DNA of 41,965 nucleotides. Source: Ideonella sp. GTDB taxonomy: Bacteria > Pseudomonadota > Gammaproteobacteria > Burkholderiales > Burkholderiaceae_C. This document shows positions 17,390 to 24,857 of the stretch, one piece after another. The stretch is from the NCBI RefSeq assembly GCF_016702655.1, contig NZ_JADJDO010000011.1, forward strand, positions 1-41,965, in the 5' to 3' direction. The notes below the pieces were generated by a model. That model was not told where the DNA came from. It did no database searches and saw only the letters and a program-made list of their open reading frames with translations. The translations under genes and the position numbers were made by a program. How positions within the stretch are numbered: the first letter of the stretch is position 1; each line of letters starts with the position of its first letter.

Positions 17390-18184
17390 TCAGGCTTCGT
17401 GGGCAAAGGCGATCGTCGGCAGGTCCACCGCCGACGCGCCGCCATCGACCATCAACGAACTGCCGGTCACCATCGCCGCCAGCGGCGAGGCGAGGAACAG
17501 CACCGCGTTGGCCACGTCGTCGGGTTCGGCGGCACGGCCCATCGGCACGTCGCGCGTGACAAGCTCGTAGGCCGCATCGGTGCCGTCGAGGCGGTACTTG
17601 TCGACCAGCACCTGCATCTGCTCGTCGGCCATCGCGGTGCGCACCCAGCCCGGGCAGACCGCGTTGACGCGCACGCCGTGGCGGCCGTAGTCGCGCGCCA
17701 GTGATCGTGTCAGGCCGATCAGCGCGTGCTTCATCGTCGTAGCCGATCACGCCCGGCCCGGCGAAGTGGCCAGCCAGCGACGACAGCACGACGATGTTGC
17801 CCTTGCGCGCGATCAGCTCGGTCATCAGCTCGCGCGCGCAGACGAAGGCGGTGTCGAGGTTGAGGCGCGTCGACAGTGCCCACGACGCGTCGTCGGTGCC
17901 GAGCACGTCGCCCACGCCATGCCCGCCGGCATTGGCCACCAGCACGTCGACGCCACCGAAGGCTTCGCGTGCGGCGGCAAGCGCGCGCCGCACGTCGGTC
18001 GCGTCCGCCGCGTCGCCGGCCACTGCGATGCCGCCCAGCGGCATCGCAACTGCTGCCAGTGGCGCGGCGCGCCGGCCCATCAACACGACCTTGCCGCCGC
18101 CGGCAGCGAACTGGCGCGCCACCGCCGCGCCGATGCCGGTGCCGCCGCCGGTGACGAGCGCCACCTTGCCCTGAATTGCGTCAT
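17390..18184 (-). CDS. Short-chain dehydrogenase/reductase, frameshifted
   Basis: A classical SDR of about 265 residues. The cofactor motif is TGGGTGIG, the NAG motif reads VLVANAGGHG, the catalytic Ser is in VVLSSLAGHFAG, and the Tyr-Lys pair is in GY-xx-MKHALIGLTRSLA. The C-terminus carries VNAVCPGWVRT and GSSLMVDGG. The ATG at 18184 (MTQF) is out of frame with the rest by one base lost near 18172, and about two bases are missing near 17737, exactly between the catalytic Tyr and Lys. It lies 106 bases after the GMC gene and nine bases before moaF. It probably oxidises an alcohol or hydroxy intermediate of the same pathway. Confidence 0.85.
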
Positions 18185-18290
18185 CGCGCTCTCGCTATCG
18201 TTGCTGCGGGCAACTCTAGGCCGGCGGCCGCCTGCATCGTTGATCGATCGCGCAGTGATCGTGTACCGCCAGCGCACAGCCCGGTTCGGG

Positions 18291-19886
18291 TCATGTGCCG
18301 GCCAGCATGAAGTCGGCGCAGCGCTCGGCAATCATGATCGTCGGCGCATTGGTGTTGCCGCTGATGATGCGCGGCATCACCGACGCGTCGCAAACGCGCA
18401 GGCGCTGCACACCGTGGACCCGCAATTGCGGATCGACCACGGCCAGCGCATCGCTGCCCATGCGGCAGGTACCGGCCGGGTGGTAGACCGTTTTCGCGCG
18501 CTGGCGTACGTAGGTCTCCAGCGCCGCGTCGTCGATCTCGGCCTTCGCCGACGGTGCAAGTTCCTCCGAGACCAGCTTCGCCAGCGAGGGGGCGCGCAGG
18601 ATGCGCCGCGCCAGCTTGAGCCCGCGCACCAGCGTGTCCGCATCGGCCTGCGCCTGGAGGTAGCCGCCGTCGAAGTGGATAGGCGCCATCGGGTCACTGC
18701 TGCGCAGGTGCACCCTGCCGCGCGACTCGGGGTGCAGGAAGCACGGGTTGATCGAAATGCCGTGCCCGGGCAGCGGCTCGCGGTCGACGTCGCCGACCAG
18801 CGTCGGCAGGACGTGGAATTGCAAGTCGGGCTGGCCGCTGCCGGTGGTGTCGACGAAGCCGCCGCTCTCGACGACGGTCGAGGTGAGCAGCCCGGTCTTG
18901 AAGAAGGTCCACTGCACGCCGTGTTTCAGGGCAGTGAGACCAGTGTCGCTGCCAGCCAGGCTGATCGGCTCGCGGGTGCGGCCGTAGACCGAGACCTCCA
19001 GGTGGTCCTGGAAGTTCTCGCCGACGCCCGGCAGGTCGCGCACGACGCCGATGCCGTGCGACTGCAATTGCGCGGCCGGGCCGATGCCCGACAGGAGCAG
19101 CAGCTTCGGGCTGGCAAGCGCGCCGGCAGACAGAATCACATCGCCGCGCGACAAGGCCGTCTGTGGCTCGCCCTTGCCGCCGACGAGGTAGCTCACGCCG
19201 GTCGCCGCGCCGTCCTTCGTCAGCACGCGCGCGACATGGGCGTTGGTCTGAACCGAGAGCTTGGCATTGCCGCGCACCTCGGCGAGATAAGTCGTCGCGG
19301 TGCTGCCGCGCCGGCCGTCGAAGGTCGTGCACTGATAGAAGCCGACGCCCGCCTGCTGGGCGCCATTGAAGTCGTCGTTGTAGGGCAGGCCCGCCTCCTG
19401 GGCGGCGCGCAGGAAGGCCAGGCTCAGCGGGTGGCGATAGCGTGCGTCGCTGACGGCCAGCGGCCCATCGGTGCCGTGGAACCGGTCGGCGAAGCGCCGG
19501 TTGCCTTCGGCACGCTTGAAGAACGGCAGCACCTCGTCCCAGCCCCAGCCGGGGCAGCCCAGGTCGCGCCAGCCGTCATAGTCGCACGGCGTGCCGCGGA
19601 TGTAGACCATCGCGTTGACCGAGCTGCCGCCGCCCAGCGTGCGCCCTTGAGGTACGAACATCTTGCGCCCCGCCGCACTCGGTTGTGGCTCGGTCTCGTA
19701 GGTCCAGGCGCGCTCGGTGGCCAGCACGCGCACGAACGCGGCCGGCATGTGGATGAACTTGTCGTCGTCGGCCGGCCCGGCTTCGAGCAGCAGCACTGAG
19801 CGGCCGGCAGAGACCAGCCGGTGCGCCAGCACGCAGCCGGCCGAGCCGCCGCCGACGATCACATGGTCGAAAGTCTGTTGCGACAT
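18291..19886 (-). CDS. GMC oxidoreductase (choline/alcohol dehydrogenase-like)
   Basis: A 531-residue FAD enzyme. The dinucleotide motif is VIVGGGSAGCVLAHRL, the GMC signatures are RTLGGGSSVNAMVYIRG and LSAGALASPKLLLLSGIGP, and the active-site His and Asn are in YHPAGTCRMG and SGNTNAPTIMIAER. It oxidises primary alcohols to aldehydes, passing electrons to O2 or a membrane acceptor. The frame is open far upstream (to 20300), but ATG 19886 (MSQQTFDHVIVGG) places the Rossmann fold correctly, and the extension is low-complexity shadow sequence. It is the first gene of the ten-gene operon, so the operon promoter should lie in 19887-20087. The frame is intact. Confidence 0.9.
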   Translation of the reverse strand: MSQQTFDHVIVGGGSAGCVLAHRLVSAGRSVLLLEAGPADDDKFIHMPAAFVRVLATERAWTYETEPQPSAAGRKMFVPQGRTLGGGSSVNAMVYIRGTPCDYDGWRDLGCPGWGWDEVLPFFKRAEGNRRFADRFHGTDGPLAVSDARYRHPLSLAFLRAAQEAGLPYNDDFNGAQQAGVGFYQCTTFDGRRGSTATTYLAEVRGNAKLSVQTNAHVARVLTKDGAATGVSYLVGGKGEPQTALSRGDVILSAGALASPKLLLLSGIGPAAQLQSHGIGVVRDLPGVGENFQDHLEVSVYGRTREPISLAGSDTGLTALKHGVQWTFFKTGLLTSTVVESGGFVDTTGSGQPDLQFHVLPTLVGDVDREPLPGHGISINPCFLHPESRGRVHLRSSDPMAPIHFDGGYLQAQADADTLVRGLKLARRILRAPSLAKLVSEELAPSAKAEIDDAALETYVRQRAKTVYHPAGTCRMGSDALAVVDPQLRVHGVQRLRVCDASVMPRIISGNTNAPTIMIAERCADFMLAGT

Positions 19887-20087
19887 CCAGGCGCCCCGTT
19901 GATGCGAACCGGGCGCGATGCTCGCTCGCGTCGCACTGCCGATCAAGCGTCCAGACACGCCATGCGCCGCAGGGCAACGCGTTGTGCGCCGCCAGTCAAC
20001 GAACGGCGATTCGCGGCGCGCCTCGGGCGGGCGCCGTGCGGGTTCGCGGCCTCGCGACCACGGCGGCCTCAAGGTCCCATGACGGCT

Positions 20088-20490
20088 CGGGCCCGAAGCG
20101 CGCGGCCTCGACGATTCGCTGCCGCACCGCAGCTTCGTCTGGATCCCGTCGATCAAGGCGATCGTCGGCGGCGTCAACGTGTTCGGCGGGCTGCACGCCT
20201 GGACGGCCGATACGCAGAGCGTGCAGGAGCGCGCCGCCTGGAGCGCCAAGCTCGCGGCCATGGCCGCGCTGCAACCGGCCATCGTCGTGCCCGGCCACAT
20301 GCTTCCCGGCCAGGCGCAGGATGCGTCGCAGATCGCCTACACGCCGGCCTATCTGGCGCGCTTCGAGAGCGAGCTGGCCAAGGCCGCCAACGCCGCCGCG
20401 CTGATCGACGCCATGAAGGCCGCCTACCCGAACGCCGGCCTGATGGTGGCACTCTGACATCGTAAGGTCATCAAGGGCAGATAAGTGGGA
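20088..20490 (+). pseudogene. Metallo-beta-lactamase-fold hydrolase, 3' remnant (left copy)
   Basis: Only the C-terminal third of an MBL-fold hydrolase remains. It reads DDSLPHRSFVWIPSIKAIVG, GGVNVFGGLHAWTADTQSVQ, ALQPAIVVPGHMLP and then KAANAAALIDAMKAAYPNAG. The N-terminal zinc motif HxHxDH is absent. Compared with the right copy, an inserted T after GCACTC creates a stop at 20457. The sequence homologous to the natural end (DIGAKVNKGEMKW in the other copy) continues untranslated to about 20490. It stops being recognisable just where the LysR module begins. Confidence 0.75.
20377..20490 (+). repeat. Direct repeat of an MBL gene 3' end, left copy
   Basis: From GCCAAGGCCGCCAACGCC onward about 80 bases match 26265 onward with only a few substitutions, then one indel, then a weaker tail. 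The two copies bracket 20.5-26.26 kb. Confidence 0.8.
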
Positions 20491-20662
20491 GACCCTGTAC
20501 CACGCCGTGACGAGCGGCGCAGGGTTTGTTCGCTGCACGCTCACGGGGCGGTTTGAAGACGCAGGTCATGCACCGCAGCCAGGTCACAGCGCGCTCCGCA
20601 GCGCTGGCCCAGGCTCGAGCGCTGGCGAGTGCCGGTGGCCTCAATTTGCTGCGCGCCGTCGG

Positions 20663-21679
20663 TCACATGGCACTGCCAGCTCCGCGGCCGGCGCTCGCGG
20701 CACCGGGCCGAGTGCGCTTCTTTGGATTGGACAAGCTGTCCGCCGCTGCGCGCAGTTCTTTCATGCTCATCACGTACTCGCTGTTGTCGACGAGGCGCCT
20801 GAGTGCCAGGTCGATGAACGCCCTTGCGCGCGCCGGCTGCGCGTTTCGACTGCCGTAGTACACGAAGTAGCTGTACCGATCCGGAATGTGATCGACGAGC
20901 AGGGGTCGCAACTGCATGGAGCGGATGTACGGCGCCGCCGTCACCCCCGCCAGTTGGCCGATCACCCGCCCGGCCAGCACCGCGTGAAGCTCCAGGATCT
21001 CGTCGTTGGTGCAAATCGCCGGTACGACGGGCTGCTGGACTTCGTCCTCGCCCACCTTGACGCGCCACGGAACGATCTGGCCCGTACCCGGATTGCGGAA
21101 TACGCTGCACCGGTGGGATTGCAGCGCAGCGACGCTCTCCGGAGCGCCGTAGGTCCGCAGGTATTCCGGTGAGGCGCAGATGATCAGTTGCACCGGGAAG
21201 AGCGGCCGGGCGATCACACCCTCATGCGGCGAGAGACCGAGCCGGAAGCCCACGTCGACCCGGTCCTCCACCCAGTTCCCGACACGATCCTCGAGCTGCA
21301 CATCGGGCACGATGCCCGGGTACTGCTGACAGAACTCGTCGATCAGCCGCCACAGGATGGGCTGGAAGGTCGAGCGCGGCCCGACGATGCGCAGCGGCCC
21401 GGCGATCTCGTCCTTGGCCTGGCGCACGGTGTGCAAGGCTCGCCGCAGCCCCAGAAGCGACGGCTGGGCTTCTTCCAGGAACCGCCGGCCCTCGTCGGTC
21501 AGCGCCATGGACCGCGTCGTGCGGTGGAAGAGCCTCACGTCCAGGTGCTGCTCCAGCTGTGCGAAGGCCTGGCTGGCCGCCTGCGGGCTGATGTTCAGCG
21601 CGGCAGCGGTCTTGCGCAGGCTGCCGAGCTCTGCTGCCGTCACGAAGATGGAAATGGAGCGCAGTTCGTTGATGGCCAT
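20663..21679 (-). CDS. LysR family transcriptional regulator
   Basis: A 338-residue LTTR. The winged helix-turn-helix occupies residues 1-60 (FVTAAELGSLRKTAAALNIS, then LEQHLDVRLFHRTTRSMALT). The effector domain follows (GPLRIVGPRSTFQPILWRLI, LGLSPHEGVIARPLF). The C-terminal tail of about 30 residues after DNSEYVMSMKEL is longer than usual and rich in Ala, Gly and Arg. It is transcribed away from the exported cupin-CMD gene across a 123-base divergent region, the classic LTTR layout. It probably activates that gene and, through a second copy of the same operator blocks, the AKR operon at 23988. Confidence 0.92.
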   Translation of the reverse strand: MAINELRSISIFVTAAELGSLRKTAAALNISPQAASQAFAQLEQHLDVRLFHRTTRSMALTDEGRRFLEEAQPSLLGLRRALHTVRQAKDEIAGPLRIVGPRSTFQPILWRLIDEFCQQYPGIVPDVQLEDRVGNWVEDRVDVGFRLGLSPHEGVIARPLFPVQLIICASPEYLRTYGAPESVAALQSHRCSVFRNPGTGQIVPWRVKVGEDEVQQPVVPAICTNDEILELHAVLAGRVIGQLAGVTAAPYIRSMQLRPLLVDHIPDRYSYFVYYGSRNAQPARARAFIDLALRRLVDNSEYVMSMKELRAAADSLSNPKKRTRPGAASAGRGAGSAM

Positions 21680-21712
21680 GCCGGATCTCCTGCGTCCATT
21701 GTCGGCGCTGGC

Positions 21713-21770
21713 TTGTCAATCCATCAAGCTTTGCGCAGCTACTCACCTGCCAATCTTGTTCCTAGACTGA
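21713..21770 (+). promoter_or_regulatory. Promoter/operator of the cupin-CMD gene (LysR box)
   Basis: The block TTGTCAATCCATCAA (dyad TTG...CAA) is followed at +35 by TGCCAATC and at +48 by CCTAGACTGA, which contains a TANANT -10-like hexamer. All blocks recur with identical spacing at 23895-23952. The distance from the -10 block to the start codon is also similar (about 42 and 45 bases). It sits in the divergent region next to the LysR gene. Confidence 0.6.
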
Positions 21771-21802
21771 GGGTCCCTGACGCGTCATCCGAGGAACCTG
21801 CC

Positions 21803-22615
21803 GTGAATCGACTCGCCGCCGCCCTACTTGCCAAGATCCTGGCCCTGTCCATGCTCGCTCCCGTGGGCGCTGCCGAGCCCGAGCTTCAGATCTCTCGCGC
21901 AGGCACACGGCCGGTAAACCAGGCATCGGCACACAACTTCACCGGCGGCGCAACCGTCGAGATGCTGCGTATGCCCGCCGGTCCCGACCGCGCGTCCGTC
22001 GGCTCCGTGACTTTCGCGCCCGGCGCGCGCACCGCATGGCACACGCACCCCCTCGGGCAGACGCTGGTGGTCACCGCCGGTGTCGGCCGCGTGCAGCGAT
22101 GGGGCGGCCGGGTGGAGGAGATGCGCGCCGGTGACGTGGTCCGCATCCCGCCGAACGTCAAGCACTGGCACGGTGCCGCGCCTGGCAGCGCGATGACCCA
22201 CCTCGCGATCACGGAAGCGCAGGACAACAAGACCGTGGACTGGCTGGAGACCGTCGTCGATGCCAAGGACGGCGCGGCGCCAGCCGCAGAGGCGCCGGCA
22301 CAACCGTCGCGGGCGCAGCGCTTGATCGGCGATGTCGCGCCCAAGTTGGCCGAGCTGACCGACGAGGTGCTGTTCGGTGATGTCTGGGCACGCCCCGGGC
22401 TGTCGCCGCGGGACCGCAGCCTGGTCACGGTGAGCGCACTGATCGCCCTGAACCGGCCCGAGCAGTTGCGCTCGCACATGTCGCTGGCGCGAACCAACGG
22501 CGTGGGCAAGGACGAGCTCGTCGAGACCCTGACGCACCTGGCGTTCTACGCGGGTTGGCCGAATGCCATCACGGCGGTCGGCGTGGCGCGCGAGGTGTTC
22601 TCGACGACCCCGTGA
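21803..22615 (+). CDS. Exported cupin-carboxymuconolactone decarboxylase-like fusion protein
   Basis: A 270-residue protein with a signal peptide (VNRLAAALLAKILALSMLAP, cleavage near GAA-EPE). A cupin_2 domain comes first (GARTAWHTHPLGQTLVVTAG, DVVRIPPNVKHWHG, with the metal-binding His set). A carboxymuconolactone decarboxylase/AhpD-fold domain follows (RDRSLVTVSALIALNRPEQL, LTHLAFYAGWPNAITAV). The CMD part lacks a CxxC, so peroxidase activity is unlikely. The GTG start at 21803 follows a GAGGA site; the long upstream open frame is antisense to LysR. The esterase gene converges from the other strand, only six bases beyond the stop. Its reaction is unknown, though cupin-CMD fusions recur with AKRs and LysR genes. 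Confidence 0.9.
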   Translation: MNRLAAALLAKILALSMLAPVGAAEPELQISRAGTRPVNQASAHNFTGGATVEMLRMPAGPDRASVGSVTFAPGARTAWHTHPLGQTLVVTAGVGRVQRWGGRVEEMRAGDVVRIPPNVKHWHGAAPGSAMTHLAITEAQDNKTVDWLETVVDAKDGAAPAAEAPAQPSRAQRLIGDVAPKLAELTDEVLFGDVWARPGLSPRDRSLVTVSALIALNRPEQLRSHMSLARTNGVGKDELVETLTHLAFYAGWPNAITAVGVAREVFSTTP

Positions 22616-22621
22616 ACCGGC

Positions 22622-23647
22622 TTAGCGAACGCGCGGAATGACTTCAGCCCAGAACCGGACCGCTTCTTCCACCCAGCCTTCGGCACTCGTGCCGGTGCCA
22701 AGCCCGAAGCCGTGGCCGAGGCCTTCGTACCGGTGAAACTCGACGCGGGCGCCCTGGAGACGCAACGCGGCCACGCGGCGTTCCATGACGACCGGCGGCG
22801 CGATGCCATCTTGGTCGCCGACAACAACGAAGGTCGGTGGCTCGTTCGGTGTGTAGCTCGAATGGCCGGTGTAGGCCATCACGACGACCGACGGCTTGGG
22901 CAGCGCATCGCCACCGAATCGCGCGCCACCGTGGGAACCGATGCTGGCAGCCATCCGCGCGCCGGCGGAACTGCCCCAGACGGAGTAGCCGGCCGTGGCG
23001 ATGCCGAGTTTGGCCGCGTTTCGGAACAGCCAGGACAGCGCCGCCGCCATGTCTTGCGTGGCGGCCTGCTCGCCCAGCCCGGGGCGATAGCGCAGCACGA
23101 AGGCGTTGTAGCCCTGCCGGCTGATCTGCTGCGCGTATGGAAAGCCCTCGTGGACCGACCCGACATAGGCAAAGCCGCCCCCTGGAGCGATGAGTGCGAA
23201 CGGTGCCCCGGGCCTGCCGCGGAAGAAGAAGAGGCCCGTGTTCTCCAGGGTTGGATCAGCACGCCGTTGGTCGGGCGTGTAGAAGCGATGGAAGACCTCC
23301 TGACCGCGACGGGCGTCGTCGATCATCCGGTTCAGCGCCTCGACGACGACAGGCGGTTCGACGTGACTGTGGTACGGCAGCAGCGATCCGATCTGCCGCA
23401 ACGGCAGCGCCTCGTCATAGCCTCGATCGTCCCAGGGCAGCAACAGGCGCGCGTGGCCGGCAAACGCCGGGTGGCGCAGCAGATCGCGCAGCCGGTCGTC
23501 GACGCTCAGGTGCATGTGTTCATGTCGGGTTTCAACGCCGCCACGGCTGGCCTTCGCGGCATCCTGGGCGACGCGAGCGGCATCCGCTTCAACGTTGGGA
23601 CACAACGCGGCGAGCGCCGCTGCAAACATCGGCCCGATCGGTTTCAT
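22622..23647 (-). CDS. Exported alpha/beta hydrolase (BD-FAE/esterase type)
   Basis: A 341-residue protein. An N-terminal export signal (MKPIGPMFAAALAALCPNVE) precedes a long helical region and then an alpha/beta-hydrolase fold. The oxyanion segment is APGGGFAYVGS, the nucleophile elbow is WGSSAGARMAAS, the acid is GDQDGIAPP and the His is GLGHGFGLGTG. The family includes acetylesterases and kynurenine-formamidase-like esterases. ATG 23647 is chosen because it opens the signal peptide; the longer frame has none. The gene converges on the cupin-CMD gene with a six-base gap. A short perfect dyad at 23826-23846 lies upstream. Confidence 0.87.
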   Translation of the reverse strand: MKPIGPMFAAALAALCPNVEADAARVAQDAAKASRGGVETRHEHMHLSVDDRLRDLLRHPAFAGHARLLLPWDDRGYDEALPLRQIGSLLPYHSHVEPPVVVEALNRMIDDARRGQEVFHRFYTPDQRRADPTLENTGLFFFRGRPGAPFALIAPGGGFAYVGSVHEGFPYAQQISRQGYNAFVLRYRPGLGEQAATQDMAAALSWLFRNAAKLGIATAGYSVWGSSAGARMAASIGSHGGARFGGDALPKPSVVVMAYTGHSSYTPNEPPTFVVVGDQDGIAPPVVMERRVAALRLQGARVEFHRYEGLGHGFGLGTGTSAEGWVEEAVRFWAEVIPRVR

Positions 23648-23825
23648 GTCGTTGTCTCTGGTGCCGCGCAAGGAGTGCCCCGATGGATCCTGCGGCCGCA
23701 AGTGGCCGGTGGCGCAGGGCGTGACCAAGGCGCTGGTCGCGAACGGGCACGTGGACGGTGATGGCGATGGCCATCACTGTAGGTCGCGAAATTGCCGCGC
23801 ACCAGTGCGCCGCGGCTTGTTGCTT

Positions 23826-23846
23826 TGGCAAGCCATCCTTGCCAAT
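23826..23846. promoter_or_regulatory. Perfect 8-bp inverted repeat in a divergent promoter region
   Basis: TTGGCAAG-CCATC-CTTGCCAA lies between the esterase gene (minus) and the AKR operon (plus). A dyad of this size and position suits an operator, but no binding protein can be named. The rest of 23648-23987 holds no gene. Confidence 0.45.
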
Positions 23847-23894
23847 CCGGAGCGCTTCACGACGACCGGCAAAGGCGCATTGTCATCGAATGGA

Positions 23895-23952
23895 TTGTCT
23901 ATTCATCAATCGATAGCTCACTATTCGAATGCCAATCGACCGCCTACAGTGA
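23895..23952 (+). promoter_or_regulatory. Promoter/operator of the AKR operon (LysR box)
   Basis: TTGTCTATTCATCAA, TGCCAATC at +35 and CCTACAGTGA at +48 repeat the blocks of 21713-21770 with identical spacing, while the sequences between the blocks differ. About 38 of 58 positions agree. The region is AT-richer than its surroundings and ends 36 bases before ATG 23988. Confidence 0.6.
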
Positions 23953-23987
23953 CAGCATCGATCAACGAAGTGGAAAGTCGCTCCGTC

Positions 23988-24839
23988 ATGGACCACGTCA
24001 CCTTGAACAACGGCATCCGGATGCCGATCGCCGGCTTCGGCGTCTTCCAGATCCCCGATCCCGCAGAGTGCGAGCGCAGCGTCGTCGACGCCATCGAAGC
24101 CGGTTACCGGTTGATCGACACCGCAGCCTCGTACATGAACGAGGAGGCGGTCGGCAAGGGTCTGCGCCGCAGCGGCGTGGCGCGCGATGAACTCTTCGTC
24201 ACGAGCAAGCTGTGGGTGCAGGACGCGGGCTACGAGCGCACCCGGCAGGCCATCGACAAGTCGCTGCGCCGCCTGCAGCTGGATTACCTGGATCTGTTCC
24301 TCATCCACCAGCCCTTCGGCGACGTGCATGGCGCCTGGCGCGCGATGGAAGAGGCCACCAACGCCGGCAAGCTGCGCGCGATCGGCGTCAGCAACTTCCA
24401 CCCGGACCGCCTGATGGACATCAAGGCCTTCAACGAGGTGCCGCCGGCGGTGAATCAGATCGAGGTGAACCCGTTCCACCAGCAGGCCGAGAGCGTGGCC
24501 TTCATGCGCGACAACGGCGTGCAGGCCGAGGCCTGGGCGCCTTTCGCCGAGGGACGCAACAACCTCTTCCAGAACGAGGCCCTCGTCGATATCGGCCGCA
24601 AGCACGGCAAGTCGGTGGGGCAGGTGGTGCTGCGCTGGGTCGTCCAGCGCGGCATCGTGGCCCTGGCCAAGTCCGTTCGCAAGGAGCGCATGGTCGAGAA
24701 CCTGGCCATCTTCGACTTCCAGCTCGACGACACGGACATGACGCGCATCGCCATGCTCGAAACCGGCACGAGCAGTTTCTTCTCGCACCGCGACCCGGCC
24801 ATCGTGAAGCGGATGGCCGAGTACCGGCTCGACATCTGA
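23988..24839 (+). CDS. Aldo/keto reductase (2,5-diketogluconate reductase type)
   Basis: A 283-residue cytoplasmic NADPH-dependent AKR. The catalytic tetrad is visible: Asp in RLIDTAASYMNEE, Tyr in the same segment, Lys in FVTSKLWVQD and His in LFLIHQPFGDVHG. The cofactor region is VGQVVLRWVVQRGIVALAKS. The end, FFSHRDPAIVKRMAEYRLDI, is typical of the DkgA/YvgN branch. ATG 23988 (MDHVTLNNGIRMPIAGFGV) is the conserved start; the frame is open upstream but noncoding. The next AKR gene starts 18 bases downstream. The substrate is unknown. Confidence 0.92.
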   Translation: MDHVTLNNGIRMPIAGFGVFQIPDPAECERSVVDAIEAGYRLIDTAASYMNEEAVGKGLRRSGVARDELFVTSKLWVQDAGYERTRQAIDKSLRRLQLDYLDLFLIHQPFGDVHGAWRAMEEATNAGKLRAIGVSNFHPDRLMDIKAFNEVPPAVNQIEVNPFHQQAESVAFMRDNGVQAEAWAPFAEGRNNLFQNEALVDIGRKHGKSVGQVVLRWVVQRGIVALAKSVRKERMVENLAIFDFQLDDTDMTRIAMLETGTSSFFSHRDPAIVKRMAEYRLDI

Positions 24840-24857
24840 CCATCCAGGAGAACTGTC

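Noticed and set aside
15486..18164. 892-codon minus-strand frame spanning SDR, MoaF, SnoaL and ALDH
   Set aside because: Only its first 140 residues are real (the SDR N-terminus). After the SDR frameshift it reads the wrong frame of three well-supported genes.
17766..19799. 677-codon open frame on the plus strand
   Set aside because: Antisense to the GMC oxidoreductase and SDR genes. Composition and lack of motifs mark it as a shadow.
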